A DNA stretch of 64,000 nt, taken from positions 1-64,000 of the forward strand of contig JAUMUM010000001.1 in NCBI GenBank assembly GCA_030530685.1. The letters run 5' to 3'. Source of the DNA: Actinomycetaceae bacterium. Lineage in GTDB: Bacteria > Actinomycetota > Actinomycetes > Actinomycetales > Actinomycetaceae. A program made the translations under genes and the position numbers. Below, in pieces: positions 32,292 through 40,578 of the stretch. Position 1 is the stretch's first letter, and each line of letters opens with the position of its first letter. The notes under the pieces were generated by a model, which had not been told where the DNA came from, searched no databases, and saw nothing but the letters and a program-made list of their open reading frames with translations.

Positions 32292-32304
32292 GCTTAGTTC
32301 CGCA
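32285..32304. promoter_or_regulatory. Palindromic operator, probable IclR-regulator site
   Basis: TGCGGAA and TTCCGCA form perfect 7-bp arms around a 6-bp spacer (GCTTAG), midway between allB and the IclR gene. IclR-type regulators bind palindromes of about this size with GGAA/TTCC cores. Each arm doubles as a -35 element of one divergent promoter. Confidence 0.65.
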
Positions 32305-32326
32305 CTTGGAAGTCGACTCGCATAAT
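32298..32326 (+). promoter_or_regulatory. Predicted promoter of the iclR gene
   Basis: The right palindrome arm TTCCGC (32298-32303) lies exactly 17 bp upstream of CATAAT (32321-32326). The arrangement mirrors the allB promoter and implies autoregulation. Confidence 0.45.
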
Positions 32327-32406
32327 GCCCGCTATGTAAGGAGTTTCATGGCGTTGACGAATGTGACGATCGTATAGGCTGCGAGTGACACGAAGGAGCA
32401 ACGCTC

Positions 32407-33198
32407 ATGCCCACCGATATCCGAACATCACGGTCGACGGTCCAATCGGTCAGCCGCGCCCTGGGAATACTCGAGATCGTCGCAGCGGCTGGCAGACCGA
32501 TCAGCATCAGCGAGATCGCCGAAGAAACGAAGCTGCCCATGCCGACGATCCACCGTTTGCTGCGCACGCTCATGAGCAACGGCTACGTCTACCAGACGCC
32601 CCGCAGGCGCTACGCGCTCGGAACGAGGCTCATTTCGCTGTCACGCTACGCGGGCGGCGCGCTCGGCGTCGCCCTGCGCCCGATCATTGGCAAGGCCGTC
32701 GTCAGCCTCGACGAGTCCATTTCGGTGGCCATGCTCGACCAAGACTTCGCCCGCTACATCTCGCATGTGCCCTCCGAGCGCGCCCTGCGCATGTTCACCG
32801 AGGTCGGCAACCAGGTCTCCCTCCATGCGACGGGCGTGGGCAAGGCCATCCTCGCCAACATGCCCCATGCCCAGGCCGTCGCCACCATCGAACGAACCCA
32901 GTTACGGGCCTTCACCCCGGCCACGATCACGAGTGCCGACAAGCTGCTGGAGGAAATCGCGCGGGTGAGGGAACGCGGCTACGCCGTCGACAATGCCGAA
33001 CACGAATCGGGACTCAAGTGCGTGGCGGTATCCGTCCCCTCCGACCTCTACCTCGCCGTCTCCGTCTCGGCGCCGGTCGAACGGATCACCGAGGAACGCA
33101 CCGAGAAGGTCGTCGTTCCCGCACTGCACGAGCTAGCAAAGGAGATCGCCGCCGCACTCGAGGCCGATGCAACGATGCTCGGCTACGACGAGGACTGA
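32407..33198 (+). CDS. IclR-family transcriptional regulator of the ureide locus
   Basis: The 263-residue protein has an N-terminal winged helix (about residues 12-75: VSRALGILEIVAA, ISISEIAEETKLPMPTIHRLLRTL cited in parts) and the IclR effector-binding domain (about 85-255) with the conserved HATGVGKAILA and SGLKCVAVSVP segments. Related regulators (AllR, GclR) repress allantoin and glyoxylate genes and respond to glyoxylate or allantoin. Divergent orientation from allB and the shared palindrome support the same role. The ATG has an AAGGAG site. Confidence 0.9.
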   Translation: MPTDIRTSRSTVQSVSRALGILEIVAAAGRPISISEIAEETKLPMPTIHRLLRTLMSNGYVYQTPRRRYALGTRLISLSRYAGGALGVALRPIIGKAVVSLDESISVAMLDQDFARYISHVPSERALRMFTEVGNQVSLHATGVGKAILANMPHAQAVATIERTQLRAFTPATITSADKLLEEIARVRERGYAVDNAEHESGLKCVAVSVPSDLYLAVSVSAPVERITEERTEKVVVPALHELAKEIAAALEADATMLGYDED

Positions 33199-33291
33199 AG
33201 CCTCTGCGCCCGGGCAGGCGATGAGCCGAGGGCGACGCCTTGAACCTCTTGGGCCGCCTTGAACTTCTTGGCACGTCACCGCGGCGCATGC

Positions 33292-33323
33292 GTCGGCCCC
33301 GAGACCGAAGCCACGGGGCCGAC
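33292..33323. terminator. Bidirectional terminator between iclR and the siderophore-binding protein gene
   Basis: A perfect 10-bp stem, GTCGGCCCCG/CGGGGCCGAC, with a 12-nt loop lies between convergent genes. Confidence 0.6.
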
Positions 33324-33344
33324 ACTTCAGAGGCGGATTCCACG

Positions 33345-34310
33345 CTAGCTGACCAGCGCCGATCGCACGTCGTCCAGAACCTGCTGCGAGGCCAGGGGCC
33401 CGCCCGCGGCTCCCCACACCGATCCATCGACGGTGCTCGTATGCCCGGCGGCGACGGCAGGGACCTGCCTGAAGGCCTCGGAGGAGGTGCCCTCGGTCAG
33501 CGCCTGCCCGTCGGGGCCCGAAGGATCGAGCGCCGAGACGAAGATCCAGTCGGCGTCGAGGATGTTCAGCGCCTCGAGACTGATCGGGTCACCGTGCCCC
33601 TGCCCGGTGATGTCGGCTTGCGATTCGGGACGCGTCAGGCCGACGTCGGCCAGCACGGTGGCCGCGAAAGAGCCATCCCCCATGACGACCGGACCGTCGG
33701 CATTCCACCTGGCGATCGTCACGGTCGAACTGGCCTTGTCGCCGAGATCGCCCTTCAGGCTCTGCACGCTCGCGTCGTAGTCCGATAGGACCTTTTCCGC
33801 GTCGTCCCCGCGATTGAGCGCGTCCCCGACCCTCGTGAACGTGTCCTTCCAGTAGTCCTTGTCGTCATTGGCCACGTAGGTGGGTGCGATCTCTTCCAGT
33901 TGGGACAATTCGTCCTCGTCGAGGACGTAGCTCATGAGGATGAGGTCGGGCTTGGCGCTAACGATTGATTCGATATTGGGACGGTTGACATCGCCGATGA
34001 CGGGAATGTCCCCCACCCTGTCCTGAAGGTAGGTGGCGGGCCCGGGCTGACCCTGACCGTTCGTGATCGCCACGGGCGTAACGTCGAGGGCGAGCGCGTC
34101 GTCGAGCAGTTCATCGTTGAGGACGACGACCCGCTCGGGTTCCTTTGGGACCTCGACCTTGCGGCCCTGGCCGTCGGTGACCGTGCGAGTGTCGCCGGAC
34201 GAAGTCCCGCTCGACTGACTGTCGGACGATTCCCCCGAAGAACAGGCTCCGGCCAGGAATACGGCGAGCACGGCGACGAAACTCGAGATCTTGCGACGTG
34301 TGGTGGACAT
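33345..34310 (-). CDS. Iron-siderophore ABC transporter substrate-binding lipoprotein
   Basis: This 321-residue protein starts with a lipoprotein signal peptide: positive MSTTRRK, hydrophobic FVAVLAVFLAG and the lipobox LAGAC, with the lipidated Cys near residue 23. A Ser/Gly-rich linker follows, then a class III (FepB/FhuD) binding-protein fold with ERVVVLNDELLDDALALDVTPVAI and the two-lobe helix backbone. It would hold ferric siderophore outside the membrane for the permease pair encoded divergently 53 bp away. GGGGGTT precedes the ATG. Confidence 0.92.
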   Translation of the reverse strand: MSTTRRKISSFVAVLAVFLAGACSSGESSDSQSSGTSSGDTRTVTDGQGRKVEVPKEPERVVVLNDELLDDALALDVTPVAITNGQGQPGPATYLQDRVGDIPVIGDVNRPNIESIVSAKPDLILMSYVLDEDELSQLEEIAPTYVANDDKDYWKDTFTRVGDALNRGDDAEKVLSDYDASVQSLKGDLGDKASSTVTIARWNADGPVVMGDGSFAATVLADVGLTRPESQADITGQGHGDPISLEALNILDADWIFVSALDPSGPDGQALTEGTSSEAFRQVPAVAAGHTSTVDGSVWGAAGGPLASQQVLDDVRSALVS

Positions 34311-34326
34311 GCAACCCCCTGCCGAA

Positions 34327-34349
34327 CTTATCGATTCACATTCGATAAG
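34327..34349. promoter_or_regulatory. Palindrome in the divergent siderophore promoter region
   Basis: CTTATCGA and TCGATAAG form perfect 8-bp arms around a 7-nt spacer, centred in the 53-bp gap between the two divergent transcripts and overlapping the iron-box-like element. It may be a second regulator site or part of both core promoters. Confidence 0.45.
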
Positions 34350-34364
34350 GAGAGGCTATCCTAA
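34346..34364 (+). promoter_or_regulatory. DtxR/IdeR-type iron box overlapping the ribosome-binding site
   Basis: The 19-bp TAAGGAGAGGCTATCCTAA agrees at about 16 of 19 positions with the DtxR/IdeR consensus (TWAGGTWAGSCTWACCTWA, counted by eye). It includes the AAGGAGAGG ribosome-binding site and touches the start codon of the first permease. Iron-bound repressor here would shut both divergent units. Confidence 0.6.
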
Positions 34365-35368
34365 TGCTCATGCGGAGCGTAAGGGCCGGGACGATGACGC
34401 TGGGCATCTGTATCCTCACGCTCCTCCTCGTGTGCGCCTCACTATTCGTTGGCCCCGGGCGGGTATCCGTGTTCGATGTCTTGTCCTACCTCGCCGGCCA
34501 TGGCGAGGGTGAACATCTTGCCCTGGTCGTCGGGCGGCTCCGCCTGCCCCGCGCCCTGGCGATCATCGAGGTCGGCGCGTGCCTGGGCATCGCCGGATCG
34601 CTCCTGCAATCGCTGACGCGCAACCCCCTGGCCGACACCGGGTTGCTGGGCGTCAACAGCGGAGCCGGCCTGGGAGTGGTCGTCGGCCAGCTCCTTGCTC
34701 CGAGCAGGCCCTTCGGCGCTCTGGCCTACTCGCTGGCCGGTGCCTGCGCGTCGGGAGGCGTGCTGCTGTGCCTCCTGCGGGCCAGGCGCAGGCCGTCGTC
34801 GTCGGTCACGGTCGTGCTGGCCGGCGTGGGCCTGGCGGCGACGCTCGGCGGCCTGACCCAGTTGACATTGGTCATGCGCCCCGACATGTACGACCACTAC
34901 CGATGGTGGATACTCGGCTCGCTCGTGGGCGTCGAGCCGGACGAGGCCGCGAGCATGGGGCTCGTGGCCGGCCTGGCACTGGCGGCGCTTGCCGCGCTGC
35001 GAGGGCGCGTGGCCGTCATGGGCCTGGATGATGAGACATCGCTGTCGCTCGGGTACCGGCCCGCCGTCACGCGCGCGCTCGTCGTCGGTCTCATCACCCT
35101 GTGCGCCGCGACGGCCGTTGCGATCGCCGGGCCGCTGTCTTTCCTGGGGCTCATCGCCGCCTTCGCCGGGCGGCATCTGTGGCCGTCGGAGCCTCACCGG
35201 CAGGCGGTGGCCGCGGGGGCCATCGGTGCCGGCGTGCTCGCCGCATCCGATATTGCCGCGCGTCTAGTCATCCCCGGGTACGAGCTGTCGGTCGGCGTCG
35301 TCGTGGCACTGCTCGGCGCGCCCATTCTCCTGTGGCTGGCACGCAGACCGGCGGGAGCCCGGCTGTGA
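34364..35368 (+). CDS. FecCD-family siderophore ABC permease, first subunit
   Basis: A 334-residue integral membrane protein of about nine to ten helices. It shows the FecCD signature blocks: LRLPRALAIIEVGACLGIAGSLLQSLTRNPLADTGLLGVNSGAGLGVV (cited by ends, about 58-105), the helix pair around RWWILGSL, and GPLSFLGLIA near residue 255 for contact with the ATPase. The GTGA overlap with the second permease implies a heterodimeric channel. ATG 34364 has AAGGAGAGG 8 nt upstream; the in-frame ATG at 34370 is too far. Confidence 0.93.
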   Translation: MLMRSVRAGTMTLGICILTLLLVCASLFVGPGRVSVFDVLSYLAGHGEGEHLALVVGRLRLPRALAIIEVGACLGIAGSLLQSLTRNPLADTGLLGVNSGAGLGVVVGQLLAPSRPFGALAYSLAGACASGGVLLCLLRARRRPSSSVTVVLAGVGLAATLGGLTQLTLVMRPDMYDHYRWWILGSLVGVEPDEAASMGLVAGLALAALAALRGRVAVMGLDDETSLSLGYRPAVTRALVVGLITLCAATAVAIAGPLSFLGLIAAFAGRHLWPSEPHRQAVAAGAIGAGVLAASDIAARLVIPGYELSVGVVVALLGAPILLWLARRPAGARL

Positions 35369-36558
35369 GCGGCGCGATCTCCTCCCGGCCGGAAGCCGGG
35401 AGCACGGTTCCGATGCATGTGGCCAAGCCGGAAGCCGGGCCGCGGGCCGATTCGCGGGCCAGGCCGGCCCTTCCTTCGCCGGAAGCCGGGCCCCAGGCCG
35501 ATCCGCGGGCCAGGCTGGCCCCTCCCCCGCGGCGGCGCCTCGTGCGCGCCGGCCGCCTCCACATCCTCGTCGATCCGCGCAGAATCGTGGCATGCGGCCT
35601 CCTCTTGCTCCTCACCACGCTCGCGTTCTTCGCCGCACTGGGTGCGGGACAGGTGCACCTGGGCCTTCCCGAGGTCGTGCAGGCGCTCGCGGGCCGGGGC
35701 GAGCCCGGGCACGAGCTCCTCGTCGTGAGCATCCGCCTGCCCCGGGTCGTCGCGGCCGCAGCGGCGGGCACGGCACTGGCGATCTCGGGCTGCCTGACAC
35801 AGGTCTTGGCCGCCAACAGGCTGGCCACGCCGGATGTCCTGGGTGTCTCGCAGGGGGCCACGGTGGCGGTGATGATCGGCGTGCTGGCCTCCAATGTGGC
35901 AGTCCTCAGTGCCTGGTGGATCGGCCCGCTGGGAGCGGCGGGGGCGGCCGCGGTCGTCACGGCCGTCGCCGGAGGCATCGGCAGGCGTGGCTTTCGCCTC
36001 CTCATCGCCGGCATCGCGGTGTCCACCGTGGCGGGTTCGCTCGTCGACGTCGCGCTGGCCAGGCAGGACCTGGGCCTGGCGCGCAATGTCTACGCGTGGA
36101 CGTGGGGCGACCTGTCGGGATCGGGGTGGTCGCAGTCGGTCCCGGTCCTCATCGGCATCGGCGTGCTTGCCGCCTGCACACTCCCCCTCGTGGCCGACCT
36201 CGAGCTCCTGCGGATGGGATCGGACCGCGCAGCCTGCCTCGGCGTTCCCGTCGGCAGACTGCTCGCCCTCAGCCTCGGCATTGCCGTCACGCTGGCGGGC
36301 CTGGGCGTCGGGGTGGCCGGGCCGATCGCCTTCGTCGCGCTGGCCGGCCCGGTCATCGCGAGCCGGATCGCCGGGGTCGGGTGCACGCCCATCGCGAGCG
36401 GCCTGGCGGGGGCGGCCCTGTGCATCGCGGCGGACACCGTTGGCCGCGTCGTCGCCATACCCACCGAAATCCCCGTCGGCATCGTCACGACGCTCGTTGG
36501 AGGGCCCCTGCTCATCTGGGTTGTCCTCACGTCGCGGCTGGAGGAAGGACTGTCATGA
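35365..36558 (+). CDS. FecCD-family siderophore ABC permease, second subunit
   Basis: A 397-residue FecCD permease: RLPRVVAAAAAGTALAISGCLTQVLAANRLATPDVLGVSQGA (cited by ends), TWGDLSGSGW and GVAGPIAFVALAGPVIA are the family blocks, with about nine helices. The start is GTG 35365 overlapping the previous stop. Residues 2-70 form a long Pro/Ala/Arg-rich extension holding a 17-residue tandem repeat (PEAGPRADSRARPALPS and a close copy), not seen in normal FecCD proteins. The family-like part begins near residue 65. Confidence 0.9.
   Translation: MSGAISSRPEAGSTVPMHVAKPEAGPRADSRARPALPSPEAGPQADPRARLAPPPRRRLVRAGRLHILVDPRRIVACGLLLLLTTLAFFAALGAGQVHLGLPEVVQALAGRGEPGHELLVVSIRLPRVVAAAAAGTALAISGCLTQVLAANRLATPDVLGVSQGATVAVMIGVLASNVAVLSAWWIGPLGAAGAAAVVTAVAGGIGRRGFRLLIAGIAVSTVAGSLVDVALARQDLGLARNVYAWTWGDLSGSGWSQSVPVLIGIGVLAACTLPLVADLELLRMGSDRAACLGVPVGRLLALSLGIAVTLAGLGVGVAGPIAFVALAGPVIASRIAGVGCTPIASGLAGAALCIAADTVGRVVAIPTEIPVGIVTTLVGGPLLIWVVLTSRLEEGLS
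35428..35527 (+). repeat. In-frame 51-bp tandem repeat in the second permease
   Basis: Two copies start at 35428 and 35479, each opening with CCGGAAGCCGGGCC. A shorter third occurrence of CCGGAAGCCGGG lies at 35389. The period of 51 keeps the frame and encodes a basic, Pro/Ala-rich cytoplasmic extension. Confidence 0.75.
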
Positions 36559-37349
36559 ATCTCAGCGTCAGAGCGCTCGAGACCGGATACCGCCGGGGCG
36601 AGGCCGTACTTCGCAACGTCGACCTCGACTGCCCGGCGGCGTCCGTCACGGCCATCGTCGGGCCGAACGGCTGCGGCAAGTCCACGCTCCTGCGCTGCCT
36701 GGCCCGGCTGCATCGCCCCTGGAGCGGGTCGGTGACACTCGACGGGGATGACCTGTGGCGCATGAGTCCACGAAAGGCCGCCCGACGCGTGTCCTTCCTC
36801 GGCCAGTCGCCGCAGGCTCCCCCGGGCATGAGCGTCGCCGGCCTCATCAGCCTCGGGCGCCATCCGCACAGGACGCTGCTGCATCAATGGTCGAACGACG
36901 ACGCCCGCGCGCTCGACGCCGCCCTCGAGGCCACCGGCATGGCCGAGTACGCCGATCGCCCACTTGCCGAGCTGTCCGGCGGCCAGCAGCAGCGGGCGTG
37001 GATCGCCATGACGATCTGCCAGGAGGCGCCGACCCTGCTCGCCGACGAACCCATCAGCGCGCTTGACCTCGGCCACGCCATCGACGTCATGGACCTCCTG
37101 CGGGACATGGCGGCGGCTGGGCGCACGGTTGTGACGGTCGTGCACGACCTCGCCATGGCAGCGCGCTACGCCGACCAGGTCTTCGCCTTGGACGGCGGAA
37201 TCCCGATCGCGAAAGGCCCTCCCGGCACGGTCATCACACCGCAGGTCGTCGGCCGGCTCTACGGGGTCGACGCCGAGGTCCTCACCGTGGGTCCCGCCTC
37301 GACGCCCGTCGTCGTGGCAAAGAGCCGCCTGAAAGGAGACGACTCGTGA
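36555..37349 (+). CDS. Siderophore ABC transporter ATP-binding protein
   Basis: A 264-residue FecE/FepC-type ATPase: Walker A GPNGCGKSTLL (about residues 36-46), Q-loop in FLGQSPQAP, signature LSGGQQQRAWIAMTI, Walker B TLLADEPISALD (Leu-Ala, where most have Leu-Leu-Asp) and the switch His in VVHDLAMAARYAD. ATG 36555 overlaps the permease stop (ATGA), and its stop overlaps the next GTG, so the four genes are translationally coupled. Confidence 0.94.
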   Translation: MNLSVRALETGYRRGEAVLRNVDLDCPAASVTAIVGPNGCGKSTLLRCLARLHRPWSGSVTLDGDDLWRMSPRKAARRVSFLGQSPQAPPGMSVAGLISLGRHPHRTLLHQWSNDDARALDAALEATGMAEYADRPLAELSGGQQQRAWIAMTICQEAPTLLADEPISALDLGHAIDVMDLLRDMAAAGRTVVTVVHDLAMAARYADQVFALDGGIPIAKGPPGTVITPQVVGRLYGVDAEVLTVGPASTPVVVAKSRLKGDDS

Positions 37350-38680
37350 CGATGGACGCACTCCTGCGGCCCGAGACCACGGTCAGCGACCGCATTGCCG
37401 AACTCGGGCCCGACCCCGACCCCCGTGCCATTGACGAGCTCTGGCACAGTACTCGCGCGGCCGGCTGCCTTGTCGAGGACTCCTCGCTGTCGGGCCTGTG
37501 CCGCGTGACCTTCCTGTGGCGCGAGCCGCGCCGCGAGGCACGCGTGGCCGTTTACATCGACACGATCACCGACTTCCACCGCTCTTCGCTCGATGGCTTC
37601 GAACTCTTCCGGCTCGGCCGCAGCGACCTGCTGCACAGGACCTTCCTGCTGCCCGAGGCGCTCAGGGCGACGGTGTCCTACTGGGCGCCCGAGCACTACG
37701 ACCCCGCCATCGGCACGAGCCGGGACGGGTGGGCGCGCATGCTCGCCGAGTGCCAGGCGCCCGCCGATGCCTCGGGCCGCGTCGCCAATTCGCGGGGAGG
37801 CTGGGGAAGTATTATCGCGCTGCCCGGTGCCCCGCCTAGCCGCATGCCCGCGGGCGACGGCGACGAGGCCGTTCGCGCCCTTCGCGACCCGTCCGCGCCG
37901 AGCGCCGGCGGGCAGCGAGGGCCCGCCGAAAGAAAGCGGGCGGGAAGGTGGCACGCCAGCGGAGAGCAACCCGCGAGAACCACTGAACGGCAGTCCGCCG
38001 GGCCCGCCGGAAAGCAGCGCGCGGGGGAAAGGCGGCTCGCCGGAAGGTGGGGCTCCGTCGAACTTGCAGGGCGCGGGCTTTGCGCCACGGCGTGGGTGCC
38101 GGACGACCCGCCGCGCAACGCCGTCGTCCTGCTCGACGGGGCCATGTGGCGCAAGAACGTCCCCGTCCAGGCAGGAATCGAGGCCGTGGCACCGCAGCCG
38201 ACCCTCGTCGTTTACATCGACCCGCCCGAGGGTGTCGATCGCGCCGATCTCCTCGGGCTCAACCCCGCCCTCCCCGAGCTCGTGGCCGACGTCCTCGACG
38301 CCGCGGGAGCGGGCCACGTTCCGCCCGAGCGCGCAGTGGTGGCAGGGCAGAGCCTGGGCGGCCTGGCCTCGGCGTGGATCGCCTACTCTCGCCCCGACCG
38401 CTTCGGCAACGCCATCGTCCAGTCGGCTTCCCTGTGGTGGCCCGAGGATGATCCGTATCGCCTGACGCGCCTGTACTCGAAGCGCACGCCCGCGGACCTT
38501 CCCGTGAGGTTCTTCCACGAGGTCGGCTGCCTCGAATGGCACCTGGCGGAGGAGAATCGGCAGTTCGCCGCAGTCCTGGCCGAGGCCGGCTTCGATATCG
38601 CCTGGCGCCAGTACATGGGCGGGCACGACTACGCGTGCTGGCGCGAGGGCATTCTCGACGGGCTCGCCCATCTCCTCTAG
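37346..38680 (+). CDS. Fes-like siderophore esterase
   Basis: Such esterases cut ferric enterobactin-type trilactones in the cytoplasm to release iron. The 444-residue protein has the Fes N-terminal domain (RVTFLWREP, about 53-61) and an alpha/beta-hydrolase domain with nucleophile Ser336 in GQSLGG and catalytic His427 in MGGHDYACWRE. Residues about 165-236 are a Gly/Arg/Pro-rich insert with a 27-residue imperfect duplication that separates the domains. The start is GTG 37346. Being the last gene of the importer operon suggests catecholate siderophore use; no siderophore synthesis gene is in the window. Confidence 0.88.
   Translation: MTMDALLRPETTVSDRIAELGPDPDPRAIDELWHSTRAAGCLVEDSSLSGLCRVTFLWREPRREARVAVYIDTITDFHRSSLDGFELFRLGRSDLLHRTFLLPEALRATVSYWAPEHYDPAIGTSRDGWARMLAECQAPADASGRVANSRGGWGSIIALPGAPPSRMPAGDGDEAVRALRDPSAPSAGGQRGPAERKRAGRWHASGEQPARTTERQSAGPAGKQRAGERRLAGRWGSVELAGRGLCATAWVPDDPPRNAVVLLDGAMWRKNVPVQAGIEAVAPQPTLVVYIDPPEGVDRADLLGLNPALPELVADVLDAAGAGHVPPERAVVAGQSLGGLASAWIAYSRPDRFGNAIVQSASLWWPEDDPYRLTRLYSKRTPADLPVRFFHEVGCLEWHLAEENRQFAAVLAEAGFDIAWRQYMGGHDYACWREGILDGLAHLL
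37919..38040 (+). repeat. 81-bp-period imperfect duplication inside the esterase gene
   Basis: GGGCCCGCCG begins two related stretches at 37919 and 38000, so the period is 81 bp or 27 codons. Their products are GPAERKRAGRW... and GPAGKQRAGER.... The insert keeps the frame and is absent from the catalytic motifs. Confidence 0.55.
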
Positions 38681-38757
38681 TGCGCGGCGCCCCGTCGGTG
38701 CCGGCACCTGACGCCGGCCAAGCCCAGACTCGGGCCGACGGCGCCCGCATGCCAACG

Positions 38758-38792
38758 GTGCCGGGCTCACGATTGTCTCGCGAGCCCGGCAC
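38758..38792 (+). terminator. Terminator after the siderophore operon
   Basis: An 11-bp stem, GTGCCGGGCTC/GAGCCCGGCAC, with a 13-nt loop is followed by TTCT, 78 bases after the esterase stop. Confidence 0.65.
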
Positions 38793-38870
38793 TTCTACAG
38801 CACGGCCGAGCGGCGGAACGCGGCCTGCATTGACCGCCCACGACGAGCGCAGCGATCCCGCCGACGTCGA

Positions 38871-40355
38871 TCACACGTCCTCGGCGCCCACCTTGATGGC
38901 CTGGCCCCTCATGGCGATGCAGTGGAACAACCCGCCGAGGAAGGCACCCAACAGCCACGCGAAACCGGACCACGATTCGAGGGCCGGCAGCCACACCGTG
39001 AGCACCGAGAAGATGGCCGCAACACCGAAGGCGATCATGGCGCGGACATTCCAGCCGTTGTTGAACCAGTACGTCCCGCCCTCGCGCATCGAGTACAGGT
39101 CGGATATGTGGAGCCTTTGCCGACGTACGAGGTAGTAGTCGGCGATGATGATCCCGTACAGGGGCGCGAGGACGGCGCCAAGGGTATCGACGAACTTCGG
39201 CAATCCGATTTGCGAGATCGTGCTCACCCACAGGGCCCCGATGATGAAGCCCGCCACCGCCGTGATCATGCCTGCCATGCGGAAGGAGATCTTCTGCGGG
39301 TTGATATTCGACAGCGAGTACGAGGGCGGGATGAAGTTCGCGACCACGTTGATGCCGAGCGTGGCCAGGAGGAAGGTGACGGCGGCGAGCACCGTCAGCG
39401 GAACATTGTCGACACGGCCGACGATATCGGCAGGATTGTCGAGTGGCGTGCCCTTGCCATCCTGGAAGGCGACGTAGGATCCGGCGGTGATGAACAGCGA
39501 GAGGAAGGTGAACAGCGCAAGCGATCCGGGCAGGCCAGTCGTGTTACCCAGCTTCATATCGCGCTCGGACTTCACATTGCGCGCGAAGTCGCCGAAGTTG
39601 ATGACGACGGCCGCGAAGTAGGCGACCATCGTCCCAACTATTCCGACAAACGCACCGAGATCGAAAACGGTGCCATCACCGTTGAAGGTGCCCGCGACCG
39701 CCCGCGGCAGCTCGGTGAAGCCGACTGAAACCCAAATGGCCACCAGCAGGGCGATCATGACGACGTAGACCGCCGGGCCGACGAAGTTGAGGAAGCCCGC
39801 GATCTTCTCAATGCCGCCGAGGAACAGGTAGATCTGCATCGCCGAAGCGAGCGCATAGGAGACCCAATCGACCCAGTTCATACCCAGGAACTGCGCCCGA
39901 TCTCCCCCGCCCGGCGTACCGAGCATCGCGTTGAGCGCCAGGGCTATAGCCGTCGAGGCGAAGTATGTTTGAGCGCCGTACCAGAAGATGGCGACGATGG
40001 CACGAATGATGGCCGGGAACTGTGCGCCCTTGACTCCCATCGACGAGCGAGCCAGGACCGGATAGGGGAAACCATATTTGACCGAAGGCCGACCCGAAAG
40101 ATCAACGAGGAACTTGATGAGGACGCCGGCCAAGATGATGGCTGCGAAGACGAACCATCCGTTGATGCCGGAGGTAATGAACAGCGACGCCGCGAGTGTG
40201 TACCCGGCGAGCGACTGAATGTCATTCGACCACACGTTGAAGATGGCGAACCATCCCCATGTCCGCTTGGACTTGGGAAGAGGGGCGAGATCTTCGTTGT
40301 ACAGCGAAGGGTCTGGGTCATGAACGTTGAGTTGATCGTCATTGAGTGAACTCAT
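38871..40355 (-). CDS. NCS1-family nucleobase/ureide permease 1
   Basis: A 494-residue transporter with twelve predicted helices. NCS1 signatures are clear: NEDLAPLPKSKRTWGWFAIFNVW before helix 1 (cited by ends), the NDIQSLAGYTLAA helix, PVLARSSMGVKGAQFPAIIRAI (broken helix 3 loop) and PLYGIIIADYYLVRR near the end. The N-terminal pattern resembles allantoin permease PucI and hydantoin transporter Mhp1 more than cytosine permeases. ATG 40355 has a GGAG site. Its proximity to a racemase-family gene and, 6 kb away, allB suggests ureide or hydantoin uptake. Confidence 0.9.
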   Translation of the reverse strand: MSSLNDDQLNVHDPDPSLYNEDLAPLPKSKRTWGWFAIFNVWSNDIQSLAGYTLAASLFITSGINGWFVFAAIILAGVLIKFLVDLSGRPSVKYGFPYPVLARSSMGVKGAQFPAIIRAIVAIFWYGAQTYFASTAIALALNAMLGTPGGGDRAQFLGMNWVDWVSYALASAMQIYLFLGGIEKIAGFLNFVGPAVYVVMIALLVAIWVSVGFTELPRAVAGTFNGDGTVFDLGAFVGIVGTMVAYFAAVVINFGDFARNVKSERDMKLGNTTGLPGSLALFTFLSLFITAGSYVAFQDGKGTPLDNPADIVGRVDNVPLTVLAAVTFLLATLGINVVANFIPPSYSLSNINPQKISFRMAGMITAVAGFIIGALWVSTISQIGLPKFVDTLGAVLAPLYGIIIADYYLVRRQRLHISDLYSMREGGTYWFNNGWNVRAMIAFGVAAIFSVLTVWLPALESWSGFAWLLGAFLGGLFHCIAMRGQAIKVGAEDV

Positions 40356-40381
40356 GGTGACTCCATTTCTGCGGTGGCGGC

Positions 40382-40413
40382 CACGTGGCCTGCTGATCAC
40401 GTGGCCTGCTGAT
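40382..40413. repeat. Perfect 16-bp tandem repeat upstream of NCS1 permease 1
   Basis: CACGTGGCCTGCTGAT occurs twice without a gap (40382-40397 and 40398-40413), followed by GTGGC. It starts 27 bp upstream of the permease start codon and may bind a regulator or be a fresh slippage product. Confidence 0.75.
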
Positions 40414-40578
40414 GTGGCGCGGTGGGGCGTGAGGCCACCGCACGGGTACCGGACGCGAGGGTCATCCGGCAAACGGCGGATCGAATGGCCGCGCTGGAAG
40501 AACGCACGGCCATTCGCGGTGGATCTGCCGGTCAGACGCGGAGCGCGCAGCGGCGGCAGACCCTACTTCTTCGAGCTT

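Noticed and set aside
32997..33160. Possible second small gene opposite the 3' end of iclR
   Set aside because: Frames there lack start signals and mirror the IclR effector-domain codons.
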